Positions 35,150 to 47,121 of a stretch of 64,000 bases of DNA are shown here, in pieces (position 1 is the stretch's first letter; each line of letters starts with the position of its first letter). The translations under genes and the position numbers were made by a program. The stretch is from Ascarosepion bandense (Eukaryota > Mollusca > Cephalopoda > Sepiida > Sepiidae). The DNA lies in assembly GCA_037127315.1 (NCBI GenBank), contig JBBBDQ010001617.1, forward strand, positions 484,001 through 548,000, in the 5' to 3' direction. Under the pieces are notes generated by a model. It did no database searches. It was not told the origin of the DNA and saw nothing but the letters and a program-made list of their open reading frames with translations.

Positions 35150-35500
35150 GTGATGGTATTTGCGGTTTGTGTAATGGATAGTAGCTCAGAATGAGACTTT
35201 GGAGGGCCAGGTTCGAATTCCATTCGCGTTCATTACATTTACGCACAAATACCCTAAAGTCTGTGGCATACGATTGGGGGGAAAATGGATGACTTAGCAA
35301 CTGGTTAAACCACCATCTCATAACTATTGCTTCTGTGAAAACATGGACGATCATGTCTCTCCATAATTTACTTGATTTTCTTACTTAGAGTAATTTTTAC
35401 TAAAACAACCGGTAGAGTAATGGATCGTGGTTAAAAGTGAGAAATCGGAGAGTCGGGTTCAAAGAATTCACTACGCACAAATACCATTTAGAAAAGTATT
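35150..35500 (+). mobile_element. SINE-like heads, diverged
   Basis: Two tRNA-like heads: 35160-35225 (A-box-like TGTGTAATGGATAG, B box CAGGTTCGAATTCC) and 35405-35470 (AGAGTAATGGATCG, GTCGGGTTCAAAG). Both are followed by the ACGCACAAATACC block of S1. They lack the S1 3' body. Confidence 0.5.
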
Positions 35501-35579
35501 AATCCATTTATTTTATTTCGTATTTTTTATTTAATCCCTACAAGTTCCTTTTTTTTTTTTTTTGTACCAATTTTTTTTG

Positions 35580-36170
35580 TATTCTCCCTCATTTAAGGGT
35601 TAAATAGTAGAGCTTGTATCTGTAATAATCATTGTTATCTCTAAAAATAAACGTGAAAATATTTATACAATATTCACTCGACAATAAAAAAAAGTTTATT
35701 CTTACAATCCTAAATATATTTCGGCTACTTTTTGAGTGGGTGGGAAAAACCTCTTTAACTTTTGAAAACAATAAACAATTGTAACGCGTATCCTTTTTCC
35801 ATCGTTTTAAATATTTGAAATCTGTATAATGGGAAAATCCAGCACACAACAATTAAGCAACCTATTTTTTTTCTGGAAACAGTTTAATTTACAGTATATA
35901 TTATTTGGGACTATTTTACTTTTATGATAATTAATTCAATAATAATTAATTTTATCGAAAATCTGAATTTGTTAAGAAATAGAAAAGTTGTTTTTGTAAT
36001 CTTTTTTTTTAAAACTTTTATTTTATTAGAAAGATTTCGAAGCAATGAGAGAAAACCAGTTTTTGGCTAGCTATTTTTCTTTACAATAACTTTGTTATAC
36101 AAACGTTACTATGTTTTAATACTGAATTGCTACGGAATATAATTGCTACTATACGGCTTTATTTACCCCT
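35580..36170. other. no feature recognised
   Basis: AT-rich non-coding sequence. Confidence 0.4.
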
Positions 36171-36172
36171 AT

Positions 36173-36260
36173 CTTTCCACTGAGTCGGGATTTAACAAAA
36201 GGTCGGGTTTAATGTAGGGAACCCGAACTACAACCGAGTCGCGCTCTGCTCGAAGACAGA
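36173..36260 (+). repeat. family G fragment
   Basis: Shares AAAAGGTCGGGTTTAATGTA-like, GGGAACCCG and GAGTCGCGCTCTG blocks with 31649-31999. Confidence 0.45.
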
Positions 36261-36261
36261 G

Positions 36262-36690
36262 AGACGATAATCCTTCGATATAGTAGTGAATGTTGGACAA
36301 TTTCCTCACAGACGAAGAGGAAACTTGCGGCAATAGAAATGCGGTTATAAGGAGGATGCTGAGAATACCACGGACGGAACATGTGAGCAATGGGGAAGTA
36401 TGAATAAAAGTGGTAGCAAAAAAGGCACTTGGGCATTAGGATCAGAAAAAAGACTGAAATTTATGAGATCAATAATGAAGAAAAGGTTTGGAGAATTTGG
36501 TACTCACAGGACATATTAAATACAAGAAGGAAGCATAACCTGCCTAATAAACTTGTGTAAATAGATGACAAAACACGGACCGGGAGGAATAGTCAGGTGA
36601 ACATTTCTTAGAGCTACAAAAGGATAGGAAGTTGTGGAGAGCCATCGACGTCCACGTCTTGAAAGAACATGACACAAAAAGAACTTTTAA
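36262..36690 (+). mobile_element. LINE C-terminal fragment, RTE-like
   Basis: Frames with stops encode ILRYSSECWTISSQTKRKLA, EMRL, EYHGRNM and RIGSCGEP-type blocks, which parallel the minus-strand fragment at 29786-30060. 5' truncated and inactive. Confidence 0.65.
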
Positions 36691-36713
36691 ATAAATACAT
36701 TAGTCATTCTTGG

Positions 36714-36895
36714 TCCTGGGTATGGCGGTAAACTGCATCCGGCAGCAAGGCCTCTGATTGGGAGGTTGTGAGGAGCATGGAACCACCTTTTAATTACTGT
36801 TGTTCACCCGGACCCGGAGTGGTAGTACCTGTTAGGGTCCCAGCGATGGGCAAATAGTTAACCCCCCAAACTGGGGTCAAAACACTATGAAAATA
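36714..36895 (+). mobile_element. retroposon family D, 5' part
   Basis: Matches the complement of 50811-50961: GGTCCTGGGTATGGCGGTAA, ATCCGGCAGCAAGGCCTCTG and ACACTATGAAAATATAAAAA. It is followed by A-rich sequence. Confidence 0.6.
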
Positions 36896-37315
36896 TAAAA
36901 ACAGACTTTGTAGAAATATGTACATTTTTGAAAAAAAATATTAGCAACAATACATTTTTGAAGGGAAAAAATTATTACCAGCAATACATTTTTAAATACA
37001 AAACTAGAAAATATTTTCTGTTTTCTAAAATAAAAAACAATAAATGTTCATCAAAATCTGACGAAATCAACTTTCTCATTATAACCAAACATTAAAAAGT
37101 ACTTTAAACCCATACCCTTTTGGCATTAAATAGCCCACAAAGGTTCATATGCCGTTAAACAAAACTCAAACTAGTCATTCCTCTTTTTTTTTTTTGTCAC
37201 GTTTTGAACACTCACTCTCATCTTTTAGTACAGCACAAATGAAAAATTAAGATCTATCTGAAATAGAATTCTGTGAGACGAGCTAGCTTAAATGGTATGT
37301 ATTCGCCTAACTAAC
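36896..37315. other. no feature recognised
   Basis: A-rich non-coding sequence with TACATTTTTGAA-type short repeats at 36922-37000. Confidence 0.4.
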
Positions 37316-37320
37316 CATGG

Positions 37321-37592
37321 GTGTGCATTTTAGTGCAGTGGATATCGGCTTGGAACGAGAAATCGGAGAGCCGAGTTCAAATTCCAGTTGAATTCCTTGC
37401 ATTCACTTACGCGAAAATATCCTTGGGAAAAGTTTTAATCCGTCTCTTCCCTCCAGCTTTGGGTTAAATAGCAGAAGAGATTGGGTTTTGTAGCTTTGGT
37501 TGGCAATCAGTCTACCGCAGGAAGAAATGATAGCCTATCTTCTGCCTGTCTATTTCGAGATATGATCGTGTATGGCACTTATCTGTCTGATA
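37321..37592 (+). mobile_element. tRNA-derived SINE, family S1
   Basis: Head with A box TAGTGCAGTGG and B box GAGTTCAAATTCC; the body is shortened before the tail (GGCACTTATCTGTCTGA). Confidence 0.8.
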
Positions 37593-38427
37593 TCTCAATG
37601 TACCTAACCCTATTCGGAACATACTCGTTGACAACACAAATATCATAGCATCATCCACATGTAAAAAAGACTAAAAATAATGTAGACCTTATTAATAAAA
37701 ACAAAAACGCCAGAACTCAATAATATCAACTACGAACAAGATAACAACGTCCTTACCGTGTTCGGTACATAATACATACCACTACTCTACAACATCCATA
37801 ACACCACATACATTCTGTTACACGTCAAATAACATTCATCCTTAAAAATGGCTAAAAGTATAGCCTAAAGCGCTTGGATAAACAAAACATTTTGATAACT
37901 TTTCATATAATTTATTTCCTCAAAAGAAAAATTATAAGATCACATGAAAAATTACATAAAATATTTAACGATCACACCTTGTCTATCATTTTTAATAGTG
38001 TGGCCCCGAATCCTCCTCCGTCCTCTCTAAACTCTATAACTACTGCCTCTCTGCTTCCTGTTTTCCTGCATGCTGGAAGTCCTCTTCTGTCGTTCCAGTA
38101 TTCAAGAACTCTGGTGAACCCTCGGACTCATCCAACTATCTCCCTATCAGCCTTCTACCAATTTTCGGTAAGGTGTTCGAGGCCATTATTAACGCTGAAA
38201 TAGTTCAGCATCTTACTGCCCATAAACTCTTGTCCGACAGGCAGTATAGCTTCCGCTTTACCAGGTCCACGGCCGATATGCTAACGACCATTACGGAGTA
38301 CATGTTCCAGGCCCTTGAGGAGTCCGGCTAGACTCGTGCTGTTGTTCTGGACATTTCCGAGGCTTTTGACAGGGTTTGGCACGCGAGCCTTCTATGCAAG
38401 CTACGGGGTTACGGTATCACCGGACGA

Positions 38428-38787
38428 TTGCATGATCTGATCCAATCTTTCCTAAATAACCGCATAATGAAGGTCATCCTGAATGGGCATGCTTCCACAA
38501 CTTACTGTACAAACGCTGGAGTCCCTCGGGGCTCTATCCTAGGCCCGACGCTCTTCCTTATTTTCATAAATGACCTCCCAGACGAGATCAAGAGCCAAGT
38601 AGGCATCTACGCAGATGACACCACAATTTACTCCCGCATCAGTAAGAAACCTGGCGTGGCGGACAAGCATAATCTTGCTGCTGATCTTGAGAGGGATCTA
38701 CATTCTGTGGTGAATTGGGGTAAAAAGTGGCTTGTAAATTTCAATGCGTCTAAGACCAAGCTGCTGTCCGTCAATCATTACAGGTAA
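38428..38787 (+). pseudogene. LINE reverse transcriptase fragment
   Basis: 119 residues covering RT motif B (GVPRGSILG, residues 31-39), the FINDLP block and the catalytic YADD (61-64), then the WGKKWLVNFN block. The motif B glutamine is replaced by arginine. The first catalytic Asp motif (LDISEAFD) lies upstream in the same element past a stop. Confidence 0.82.
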
Positions 38788-38950
38788 CCTCTCCTGCCTC
38801 CCATAAGCATGGAACCAAGCAAGCCTCCCCGAGAGCAATACACTGCGCCTCCTCGGCCTTACCCTCTCTTCTGATCTCAAGTGGAACCACTACATTGAGT
38901 CAATCGCTAAATCCCTTGCTAGGAAGATTGGATCACTGTGTCGAGCGAGG

Positions 38951-39430
38951 ATGTTTTTCCCGTCTGAAACCATCCTGCATACATACAAATCAACCATTCG
39001 TCCGTACATGGAGTACTGCTGCCATATATGGTCAGGTGCCCCCACTGTCCACCTCGGTGTTCTTGAGAGGCTCCAAAGGAGAATCAGTAATGTGATAGGT
39101 ACCGACTTGGCGGCTCGACTACAGCCACTTTCCCACCGACGGGATGTGGCTTCCCTTTGTCTGTTCTATAAATACTTCCATGGCTTCTGCCCCAACGAAC
39201 TTAAGTCACTGGTGCCTCTGCAACAGGTGTTTACTCGTGCAACCAGACTGGCAACTGGCTCTCACCCATTTACAGTGAAATCAACCAAATGCAAACGACA
39301 ATTCTACTCTTTCAGCTTCTTTTCTCGCACTTCCTGCCTGTGGAACTCGCTTCCTTATTATTGCTTTCCTGACGGCTACAACCTCCAGGAAAGCAAATGC
39401 AAGGTCAATACTCGTCTCATAACCACTTAA
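38951..39430 (+). pseudogene. LINE C-terminal region
   Basis: 159 residues following the RT in a shifted frame. Blocks YMEYCCHIWSGAP, ERLQRRISNVIG, LSHRRDVASLCLFYKYFHGF and RTSCLWNSLPY recur in every LINE copy here. It is the best preserved version of this C-terminal region in the window. Confidence 0.75.
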
Positions 39431-39879
39431 CCCTAGTTCTTTCCTCACCACCCTGTATATCCTTTCCTTTTTCTCCACCTCTGCAACTGTCATCAAACCC
39501 TTGAGAAGAATGGGAAAAGTAGTTGCTTTAACTTTGTGTGAGAATTTACATACGAAAAGTGGAAATGTCGATTCAGTTGATGAGTGATCCATTTGAGTCA
39601 ACACAAAACAGGATCCCCTTGTGAACCTCTTCCTTTGTTATATAGGATACAAACTTCTATATTTTATGGCAAGTGAGTGAAGCACAAATAAGGAAAAAAT
39701 GCCTGCAAATTAATCTTACTAAATTCAGTACAAATAAAAACATTTTTTTTTTACAATTCTGCACAAACAGAGCTCCAGATTAAATAAGTGGTTCTGGAAC
39801 TTGGATCATGTGTTGTGCTTCCTACGACGTCTGCACAGTTGAACTCCAAATGTCTTTGAAAAGAGTCGGGGTCTCAGGT

Positions 39880-40470
39880 TACTGAGTACAATTCCGCGCA
39901 AAATTCAGATAAGATTTGGAGCCGAACATAAGTTATAAAAACGACTCAACAGCTCGTCGTCATACATTCGTTCTTCCTCGCCTTCCTATTTTCCTTTCTT
40001 CGTCTTCACTCACACGCCGTCAACGAAACAACAGCAATATGACACTTCAACTGACTCCTAAAATCTAACGCCCGATAAGTACAATTTTCCTTTGTTGATT
40101 TACGTTTCTTTTCACTTTCTCGCCAGCTATTAAAAAGGAAAGGAACACAGACTTCATTACTATCCTGTTAATCTTTGCATACACACTACTAGAACTGCTA
40201 CTTACAACTACGAACTCTTAATTCCTTTAACTCGACACTACACTTTCTTTTTGAATATTTAGTAATTTAATTTCCTATACATTTGTTATTCTGTTCTGTT
40301 AATAAAATTCTACTTTAACATACAGACGAAACACTTTCATTTTTTCAACTTTCTAGTGATATCTTTAAATTGTGGGGACTTCGCTTGTGTTTAGCACAAG
40401 GTCAATTTGATAAACATCACCGAGGCCCCGACAGGTTTTAATTTGGTCCGCTGTAAGTGATGTGCGAAAA
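39880..40470 (+). repeat. dispersed repeat, family C
   Basis: The end block (TTAAATTGTGGGGACTTCG, TGTTTAGCACAAGGTCAATTTG) matches 48995-49040. An AATAAAATTCTAC signal lies upstream (about 40300). An LTR is possible but no boundaries were found. Confidence 0.45.
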
Positions 40471-40499
40471 TAAGAACAATCAAGATAACATTTTTTTTT

Positions 40500-40690
40500 A
40501 ATCATATCACCCCGAGCAAGGCGGTAACACCACTGATGTGTAGGGGGCTACGTAACAGTGAAAAGATTGGAAGAGAGAAAGAAAGTCGGAAACCACATCC
40601 TAAACAGGAAACAAGGGATGAGCCTCTACACCCGTTCAATAGACGTGGGTGGAGTGTGAACTGGGCGATAGTTTAGTCTATCTACTCCAA
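40500..40690 (-). repeat. dispersed repeat, family F
   Basis: Single unit closely matching 25645-25840 (CCCGAGCAAGGCGGTAACACC to GGGCGATAGTTTAGTCTATC). Confidence 0.65.
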
Positions 40691-41590
40691 AATAATCATT
40701 TATATAAACATTAAATACTTCTGTATTCTAAAAATGATAGTGATGTTTATGTCTGGTACAAGATGGTAAGGAAAGTTTTCAATAGTCTTGTAAGGAGAAA
40801 AGTGAGTTGAATGTATGAAAGCAGTAATGATGATAAGTGTGTATGTAGGAGCGAGGTGTGTAATTGAAGTCGAGATGTATTTGATGTGTCCACTTAGTTA
40901 AATGTTCGTTTCATTGTGTCTTCTTCATTGTGTGTGTCTTTCGGAAATATTCTTTGAAGAAGGAAAGGTACACAACGAAGCACGGGTGAGAAGGTAACAA
41001 ATGTAAGTCTCCTGGACTTAGGTCCAGGGGTATGGTTAAAGGCCCTCTGAAGAGAGAAGCAAAACCATGCGTACTTATACATTTTTGGAAGGCAAAAAAG
41101 GATAACTTTCAAATATATTTTTCTGTTCTCTGATTAGTTATTATATGCATATTTCTTTGAAATTATTTTTCAACTGGAAGATCTGCGCGGAGCCATGTAC
41201 AGGTACTCAAATATGTCATTCTGTTTTAAGTTGTTGAGGAGATAACTTCCTGTTCACTACAATCTTTATTTTCTGCGAAGATCATTTCTTTGCGTTGATT
41301 TTACGTTTATGTTTTATTTGTGGACACGACACTCGGATTCTATTTTGCCACCAAAAATCTTGTTTCCTGACCTCGACATTTAGTACTTTTAGTTTCCAGC
41401 TAGTATGTGTTGGCACAAAACTGATACTCTTTAAAAGTGCAAGGGAACGTTGTAAATGGTCGAATAATAATATCAATTTTATTTTCTGAATCTTTCAAAC
41501 TGCTTCCAGAAGTGCAACTCTAAGCTTGTGCATAAATATCTGATTTTGGTCATTCGGCTCTTGATTTTGAGACGCCAAATTTTTGTTGGC
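40691..41590. other. no feature recognised
   Basis: Non-coding sequence; only short frames. Confidence 0.4.
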
Positions 41591-41784
41591 CCGACAAATA
41601 CACACACATACATTATATATATCTATATCTGTGTGTGTGTGTGTGCGTTAAAGAACAGAACACACCACTTATTTGCTACTCAGGTTTCAACCATGCTGGT
41701 CTCTTCAGGCAAACTAGTCTTTTTTAAAAACTACCGTCTGCTTTTAAACCAGCCACAATTTGCCTAGTATATATATATATATAT

Positions 41785-41940
41785 ATATACTATAGTCATC
41801 CGCAGACAGATCTGTTTCGCTGTATTACAGCTCATCAGTACGGCTTAGACTCCTAACCTAGGATTGAAACCCGACCGAATCGGCGTCTGTCTGCGATTCT
41901 ACCCCTAGGCCACGAGCGTCCGGCAGAAGAAGGCAGGCTT
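41785..41940 (-). mobile_element. tRNA-like SINE, family S3
   Basis: On the minus strand the A-box-like GGCCTAGGGGTAGAATCG and B-box-like GGGTTTCAATCCTAGG are followed by a conserved block GATGAGCTGTAATACAGCG ending in GGATGACTATAGTATATA. It sits beside a (TA)n tract. A second copy is at 42095-42206. Confidence 0.65.
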
Positions 41941-42094
41941 TTTAGCACGTATAAACACGCCCAATAGCCAGAGTGCTCCAATTCATTATCGAATGAGCGG
42001 TGCGTAAATGCCGGGGTAGCTACTGTTTACAAAGTCTACCACTCTCTCAGAGTGCTCAATCAGGGTGTGAGAGCGTAAATATATATATATTAGT

Positions 42095-42206
42095 CATCCA
42101 CATACAAGCCTGTTTCGCTGTATCACAGCTCATCTAGCCGGGATCGAAACTCGATCGAAATTTGGTGTCAGTCGGAGTCGCTACCCCCTAAGCCATAGGC
42201 GCATGG
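42095..42206 (-). mobile_element. tRNA-like SINE, family S3
   Basis: Minus-strand A-box-like GGCTTAGGGGGTAGCGACTC and B box GAGTTTCGATCCCGGC, then GATGAGCTGTGATACAGCG and GTGGATGACTAATATATA. Same layout as the copy at 41785, with the same microsatellite-type end. Confidence 0.68.
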
Positions 42207-42359
42207 AATCAGAGAAGGGAAATTTTAACGTGTTCCATATAATCAATGTATACATACGTCAGTCACTGAGAGAACTCAATTCATATCTGAAGAGTCACGC
42301 ATACATCGCAGAAGTGGAAACTGTTTTTAATTCTTTTAAAAAAAAAATATATATATATA

Positions 42360-42600
42360 TATTTGGGCGGCAGTCTTTCATTTAAACATGTTTCGTTAAA
42401 AACGACCGACAAGGAAGGTTTTATTAATTTTTGATTTAATTTTTCCAGTATTCTTACGTGTTTCCTTTTTTGCTGAAAATAAGGAATGTAAAAATTTTCC
42501 GTAATTTTCGATTTTCCAAGCACTTTCAGCCTCTTCACAGGCCATTTTCAAGGATATCATTTTCCCTCTGTTGTTATGTTCTCATGTTTAACTGTCATGT
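42360..42600 (+). repeat. dispersed repeat, family H
   Basis: Starts ATTTGGGCGGCAGTCTTTC. The block TTTTCCAGTATTCTTACGTG is shared with 63730-63800; the start block is shared with 55044-55100. Confidence 0.5.
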
Positions 42601-42849
42601 AATTTTTGGTTTTAGCGTTTATTGAAAAGGAGAGTTTTTTAAAGCTGTCACATGATGCGCGGTGGACATCATGTGAGCGTCCATCTATTATTAAAGATAA
42701 TTGATAAACAAATAAAATTATTCTTACATAAAATACATGAGACTGGCATTAAAAATAATGCACAAGAAAACATCAACATATTTTATTGCAGCCAAATGCA
42801 CTTTAATTATAAACAGGATGAATTTTCTATACGAAAAATTATTAAGCAC

Positions 42850-43109
42850 CCGATTTTATGCACTATGATAAGAACTGCAACATTGAAACTTCTGAATATC
42901 GTTTCTTATGTCTTTGTCTATGAGTGTATGAAATTTGATTAAAATCGGACCACTCCTTCTATAACCCGATTTTTTAGATTATCGATTTTCGATATTCATC
43001 GGGGGTACCTCGACACAAAACCTAGCTAAGAACACTCGCAGACGCTTATAGTACAACTGTGTAAATTTTCAAGAAAATCGGTTCAGTTGTTTTGGAGTCT
43101 GTAAGTAAC

Positions 43110-43159
<50 letters not shown>

Positions 43160-43182
43160 TTCCATTTATAAATAAGTTTAGA
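42850..43182 (-). mobile_element. Helitron 5' half
   Basis: Reverse-strand 5' half ending at TCTAAACTT on the minus strand (43174-43182). It has an embedded (CA)n tract (43112-43155) and the conserved CGGTTCAGTTGTTTTGGAG and GGGGTACCTCGACAC blocks. Confidence 0.75.
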
Positions 43183-43814
43183 TTTAGATTTTGGGCGTTT
43201 TTACTGACAAAAATAAGGGACTTTTCACTTTTCTAGTACTGTTAAAAATAAAAATTCAGTTGTGCAAACAGAAAACAGTTTGCGAAATTCACAATATTCA
43301 TTGTATACTGTACAAATAATTAAAAGCGAACAATTTTAAATTGTTCTCTTTTTTATGCCATAATTTTATTTGCTACAATTACTACTATTTTGTCCATCCA
43401 TACATAAGAAAACGTTGTCGAGGAAAAATAAATCAACACCTGTCTGAACAGATTTCAATCTGTTTCTATTACGCATTACGATAATACTCGCCTTTGCCCC
43501 TATGTTCGAAATTATCAACATGAATTCCGAATAAACAACAATCTGTTGCCACTTGAAATTATCTAACTTTACAATTTCATTATATTCTTTATTGAATGTA
43601 ACGGAAGGTTTGTTTTTTTTTAATTTCAATAAAAAGTGTGTGGTAACTCATATTTGGGCGAGATTTACGGTTGTAATTGTAAAAAATATGAATAGAGGAG
43701 AATTTTTTTTTTTAAACAATATCAACGTTTTACATTCACGTATTATAGAATAGAAACAAAACTTGCAGATTTTTAAATAAATTATGAAATTTCTAGCTAC
43801 CTGTTGTAGGTAGT
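43183..43814. other. no feature recognised
   Basis: AT-rich non-coding sequence. Confidence 0.4.
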
Positions 43815-45410
43815 AGGGTGCTAGTTAATGTCAATGTTTTTAATTCGGCCTTGTTTCAGACATAACCGAACCCCCGTTATAAGTTTTATCCAGAATTCTC
43901 ATCAAAATTATCAGAAGTTTATTTTCGTTAGGTTGGTATTAGAAGGTTGGTTGTCGACAGTTTGGAATGCGTGAATAAGTGTGTGTGGAATCACGTGTAT
44001 TTCCATACAGCTCATCCACAGCTGCACTCACTCATTGTACATACTCACACGCGACAATCACGTGATCTCGTTTTCCCGGGATGTATAAATTGCAGAGACA
44101 CAGATGGTACACCCAGCAGAGCAGCAGTTCCAGTTCGAATACCAAGCAAGGCAGTTGGCAGTATCAACTGCCCGCGATAGCGCCATGCTATCGCGGGGTC
44201 GCGTTTTTCAATCTCATCTAATTCTCTCAAACACCCGCACTAATTACAGGACGCAATTAGATACCTTTTATTTCTTTAACTTACATGTACAAAATATTAC
44301 AGTTGGCACTGACATTTCTTAAGCACAGCTCATGTCGAAACTCGACAAGACTAAAAGTCCAACTCTGATATTCAAATTTATCTTTTGCACAACTAACACC
44401 ATGAGCTTTCATATCTGAACACTTCTTTTCAGCAACATTTTCTTACATAATTTTCTTAACACGTTAAGAATTCTTTCAACAACAATGAACATTCAAACTT
44501 ACGTTAAAATCCATAACAGTAATTCTCGCACAGTCTCTGAGACAATTTCAAGCAACCAAATTTCACATATTCAACACCTATGTTTATTACATATTCTTGT
44601 TAAATATTTGTTAATACACAGTATCGTTTCAAATTAATGTTTTGTCAACTTCATTTCACTTTCTCTTTGCCTGTTTAATGATTGATTTTCAACGCTTATA
44701 AAAATAATGGTGGTTTGTAAGGAAGTTTTTTTTAAGTGGCCTTGTGTCAGGTGAAATCTAACAGAGAAATTATTCCAAATTAACCTTGCAGCATGAAGCC
44801 CTCACATATGGAATAGTGTAAGAATAAAAATATACATTTTTCATGTTAAAATAGAAATTTATTAAAAGAATAGAATAACAAGAATTGGTAGAAATTAATG
44901 TTCAGTGAGAAATTTGAGTTAAGGGTATGAATATTTGTAGAAAATGTTCGTGGTAGTAATTGTTGAAAGAGTATATGCGTACGTACGTATGTATGTATTC
45001 AGTAGGAATGTCTTTGGATGGAGACGAAGTAAAAGAAATCAGCACATCAGAAGGAAAGAGAAAGAGGACGAATGTCCGGGTCAGCTTGAAGCTTCTCTCG
45101 TTACATTTTAGCTTGTCGTCTTTGCTGCTTCCATCCCTTGACTGACTGACTGATGCTGATCCTGATCGGGGGGGGCCCTTTTATTGTCATTAGATTTTTC
45201 GCACTGACTCGCGAAGTCCTCACGTCTTGCAAGTCGCTCCCATTGGTCAAAAATCAATCTAACATCTACTTGCGAAATCTGGTTTCGACTTTTTCTTTAA
45301 GCACATGGTCAATCCTTTTTCTATTTTGGAAAAACCAGGATTTCACACGTCATTGTGATTTTTTTATAAAAGTGAAAAAGGTTGATTTTAATCCTTAATT
45401 TCATATTCTA
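43815..45410 (+). mobile_element. LTR-like repeat, family B, interrupted
   Basis: The 5' part (43815-43989) and the remainder (44810-45410) together match the single copy at 8380-9085. About 820 bp of other DNA lie between. TGGAAT is present at both junctions (43985 and 44814 regions), which may be a short target duplication. Confidence 0.55.
44171..44197. other. strong hairpin
   Basis: Perfect 11-bp inverted repeat, CCCGCGATAGC (44171-44181) and GCTATCGCGGG (44187-44197), around a 5-base loop. It lies in a GC-richer island inside the insertion in the family B repeat. A B-box-like GTTCGAATACC lies at 44134-44144. Confidence 0.7.
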
Positions 45411-46080
45411 CACCGCTAAAGACTTACTAACAGTAAAAATAAAAAAAAAAATATTCGAAAAACGCTTTGAACTTAAATTTCAGTTTTATTTGAAAGATCA
45501 TAAATAGCGTAAAAGGGTCAGTGCTAATAAATGAAAAAAGAACAAATCAGTTTCCGTATTTAAATGTTTTTAGGCATTTTTAAAACATTGCTACTTTTGA
45601 AGCAGAGGTGTGTGTGGTTGTTGTGTATAGTGACAAGGAAGCACGTGTGTATATTTTAATAACACAAAATAAGAAATTTATTTACAAATTTACACAGTTG
45701 TAGTTGTCAGTAGCTTATTACGAGACAAGTAATCACACATTAAAAGTTGTAGACTTGATCAAATGTTCATATTAAAATATCAAGCACTTAAGTACATTTC
45801 CAAAATTCGTTTTCACGCACAAAAAAGTGTTAAGTTGAAATCCGTAGAAAAAAGGTTTCCAAAATGATTAAAAACATCGAAAGAGTTCAGTTGAATTCCA
45901 TACAAACAAGGGTTTCCAAAATGATCAAAACAAATTGAAAAAGTTCACTTTTCACATTTAAAAGTATTACAGTGGATTTCAATAAAAAAGATGTATTTTT
46001 AGGTTCTTAGATTCAACAGTAGAAAGTGGGTGTCATTAAAGGCTAATAATATATTGGCGTGAAATGGACATCTGTGAAGC
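45411..46080. other. no feature recognised
   Basis: AT-rich sequence with a short repeated phrase, GTTTCCAAAATGAT (about 45856 and 45910). Confidence 0.4.
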
Positions 46081-46086
46081 GCAGTC

Positions 46087-46112
46087 TCTGCTCTCTCTCT
46101 CTCTCTCTCTCC
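46087..46112. repeat. (CT)n microsatellite
   Basis: Perfect CT run. Confidence 0.9.
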
Positions 46113-47117
46113 CCACCCTCTCTCTGTGTGTGATGCTGACTCACTTTCTTCTGGTGATTATTAAACTGGGTGAAATGGATTCTGTTAGCAGCATTCAAGA
46201 TAGCGCCGCATGGCAAAAGAAGTGGGCGATTCTTGTTACATTACATGGCTTGTGTACACGGCGTCTGTTTCCAGGCCAAACTGTTTGAGAAGACCAGGGC
46301 AGAATTCAAGTACTATCAAAATGGATCACTGTGCTAAGCGGGGGTAGGGGGTGGATTGTGTCACGTGATGTAACAAAACAATTCTGTGGAGAAAATTAAC
46401 CAATCAAATTGCAAGATTGTAGGAAAATAAAGAAAACTAGTTGGAGCCTCTTTCTACCAAAAATGCACTAGATTTGATTAATGAAAATAAAGCGATAAGT
46501 AAATTATCGCAAGACTGCGATTTGTAAATTGTCCTATGATAGCTAAGTAGTAATTTTTTATCCAATGGTGTTACGAGTTTGCAAATCGTGAAAAAGAAAG
46601 TTATTTTTTATTTCTTATCTCCCATACGTTCACTTGTCACTCATCAAATCACCATTATAGGCGAAAAATGTAGACAACATATTCAAAAATTTCTTAAAAT
46701 CCAATATTTGTCCGAGAGATGTTTCGAAGTCATTTTCAGTAAATTTAAGGATTAATTGACATGATTTTTTTTAAGTAATGTTTACTTTTTACTTAAAAGA
46801 AACGTTTATTTACTCACGGTAGCTTGTAGGTTATAGGACAAAAATAAAAGAATATCTAATCATACCCTTTACTTAAAAAGTGTGCGAGAAATAAAAAAAG
46901 TTAAAGAAATATGGAACATCAACAGTGCAGTAATCAAAACATTAATATTTATGTTGAAAAATAAATTTTTCTTTTTATCTTCAATAGTTATATGATTTTT
47001 TATTGTGTTAGTACCTGTTTGATGTCATAAAATATCTAATTTCACCCAATGTGTGTTTTTTTTATTTAATTATTCAGAATTTAAGAGTTAATTATCATAT
47101 ATAATATTACTTCTGAA
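46113..47117. other. no feature recognised
   Basis: No repeat family and no supported exon. A CACGTGATGT motif lies near 46362. Confidence 0.4.
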
Positions 47118-47121
47118 AGGG

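Larger units (their letters stand above)
38030..39500 (+). mobile_element. non-LTR retrotransposon, 5' truncated
   Basis: LINE copy of the main family. It runs through a KVFEAIINAE block (38171), an RT palm region with an in-frame stop TAG at 38329-38331, the YADD-bearing frame 38428-38787, a C-terminal frame 38951-39430 and a short 3' end. A frameshift lies between 38787 and 38951. The sequence just before it (37944-38000) belongs to another repeat (family H), so the LINE is truncated on its 5' side. Confidence 0.85.

Noticed and set aside
46064..46288. Open frame with SSIQDSAAWQKKW after a (CT)n tract, near a CACGTG motif
   Set aside because: The start of the frame is the microsatellite itself and no splice sites or domain support it as an exon.
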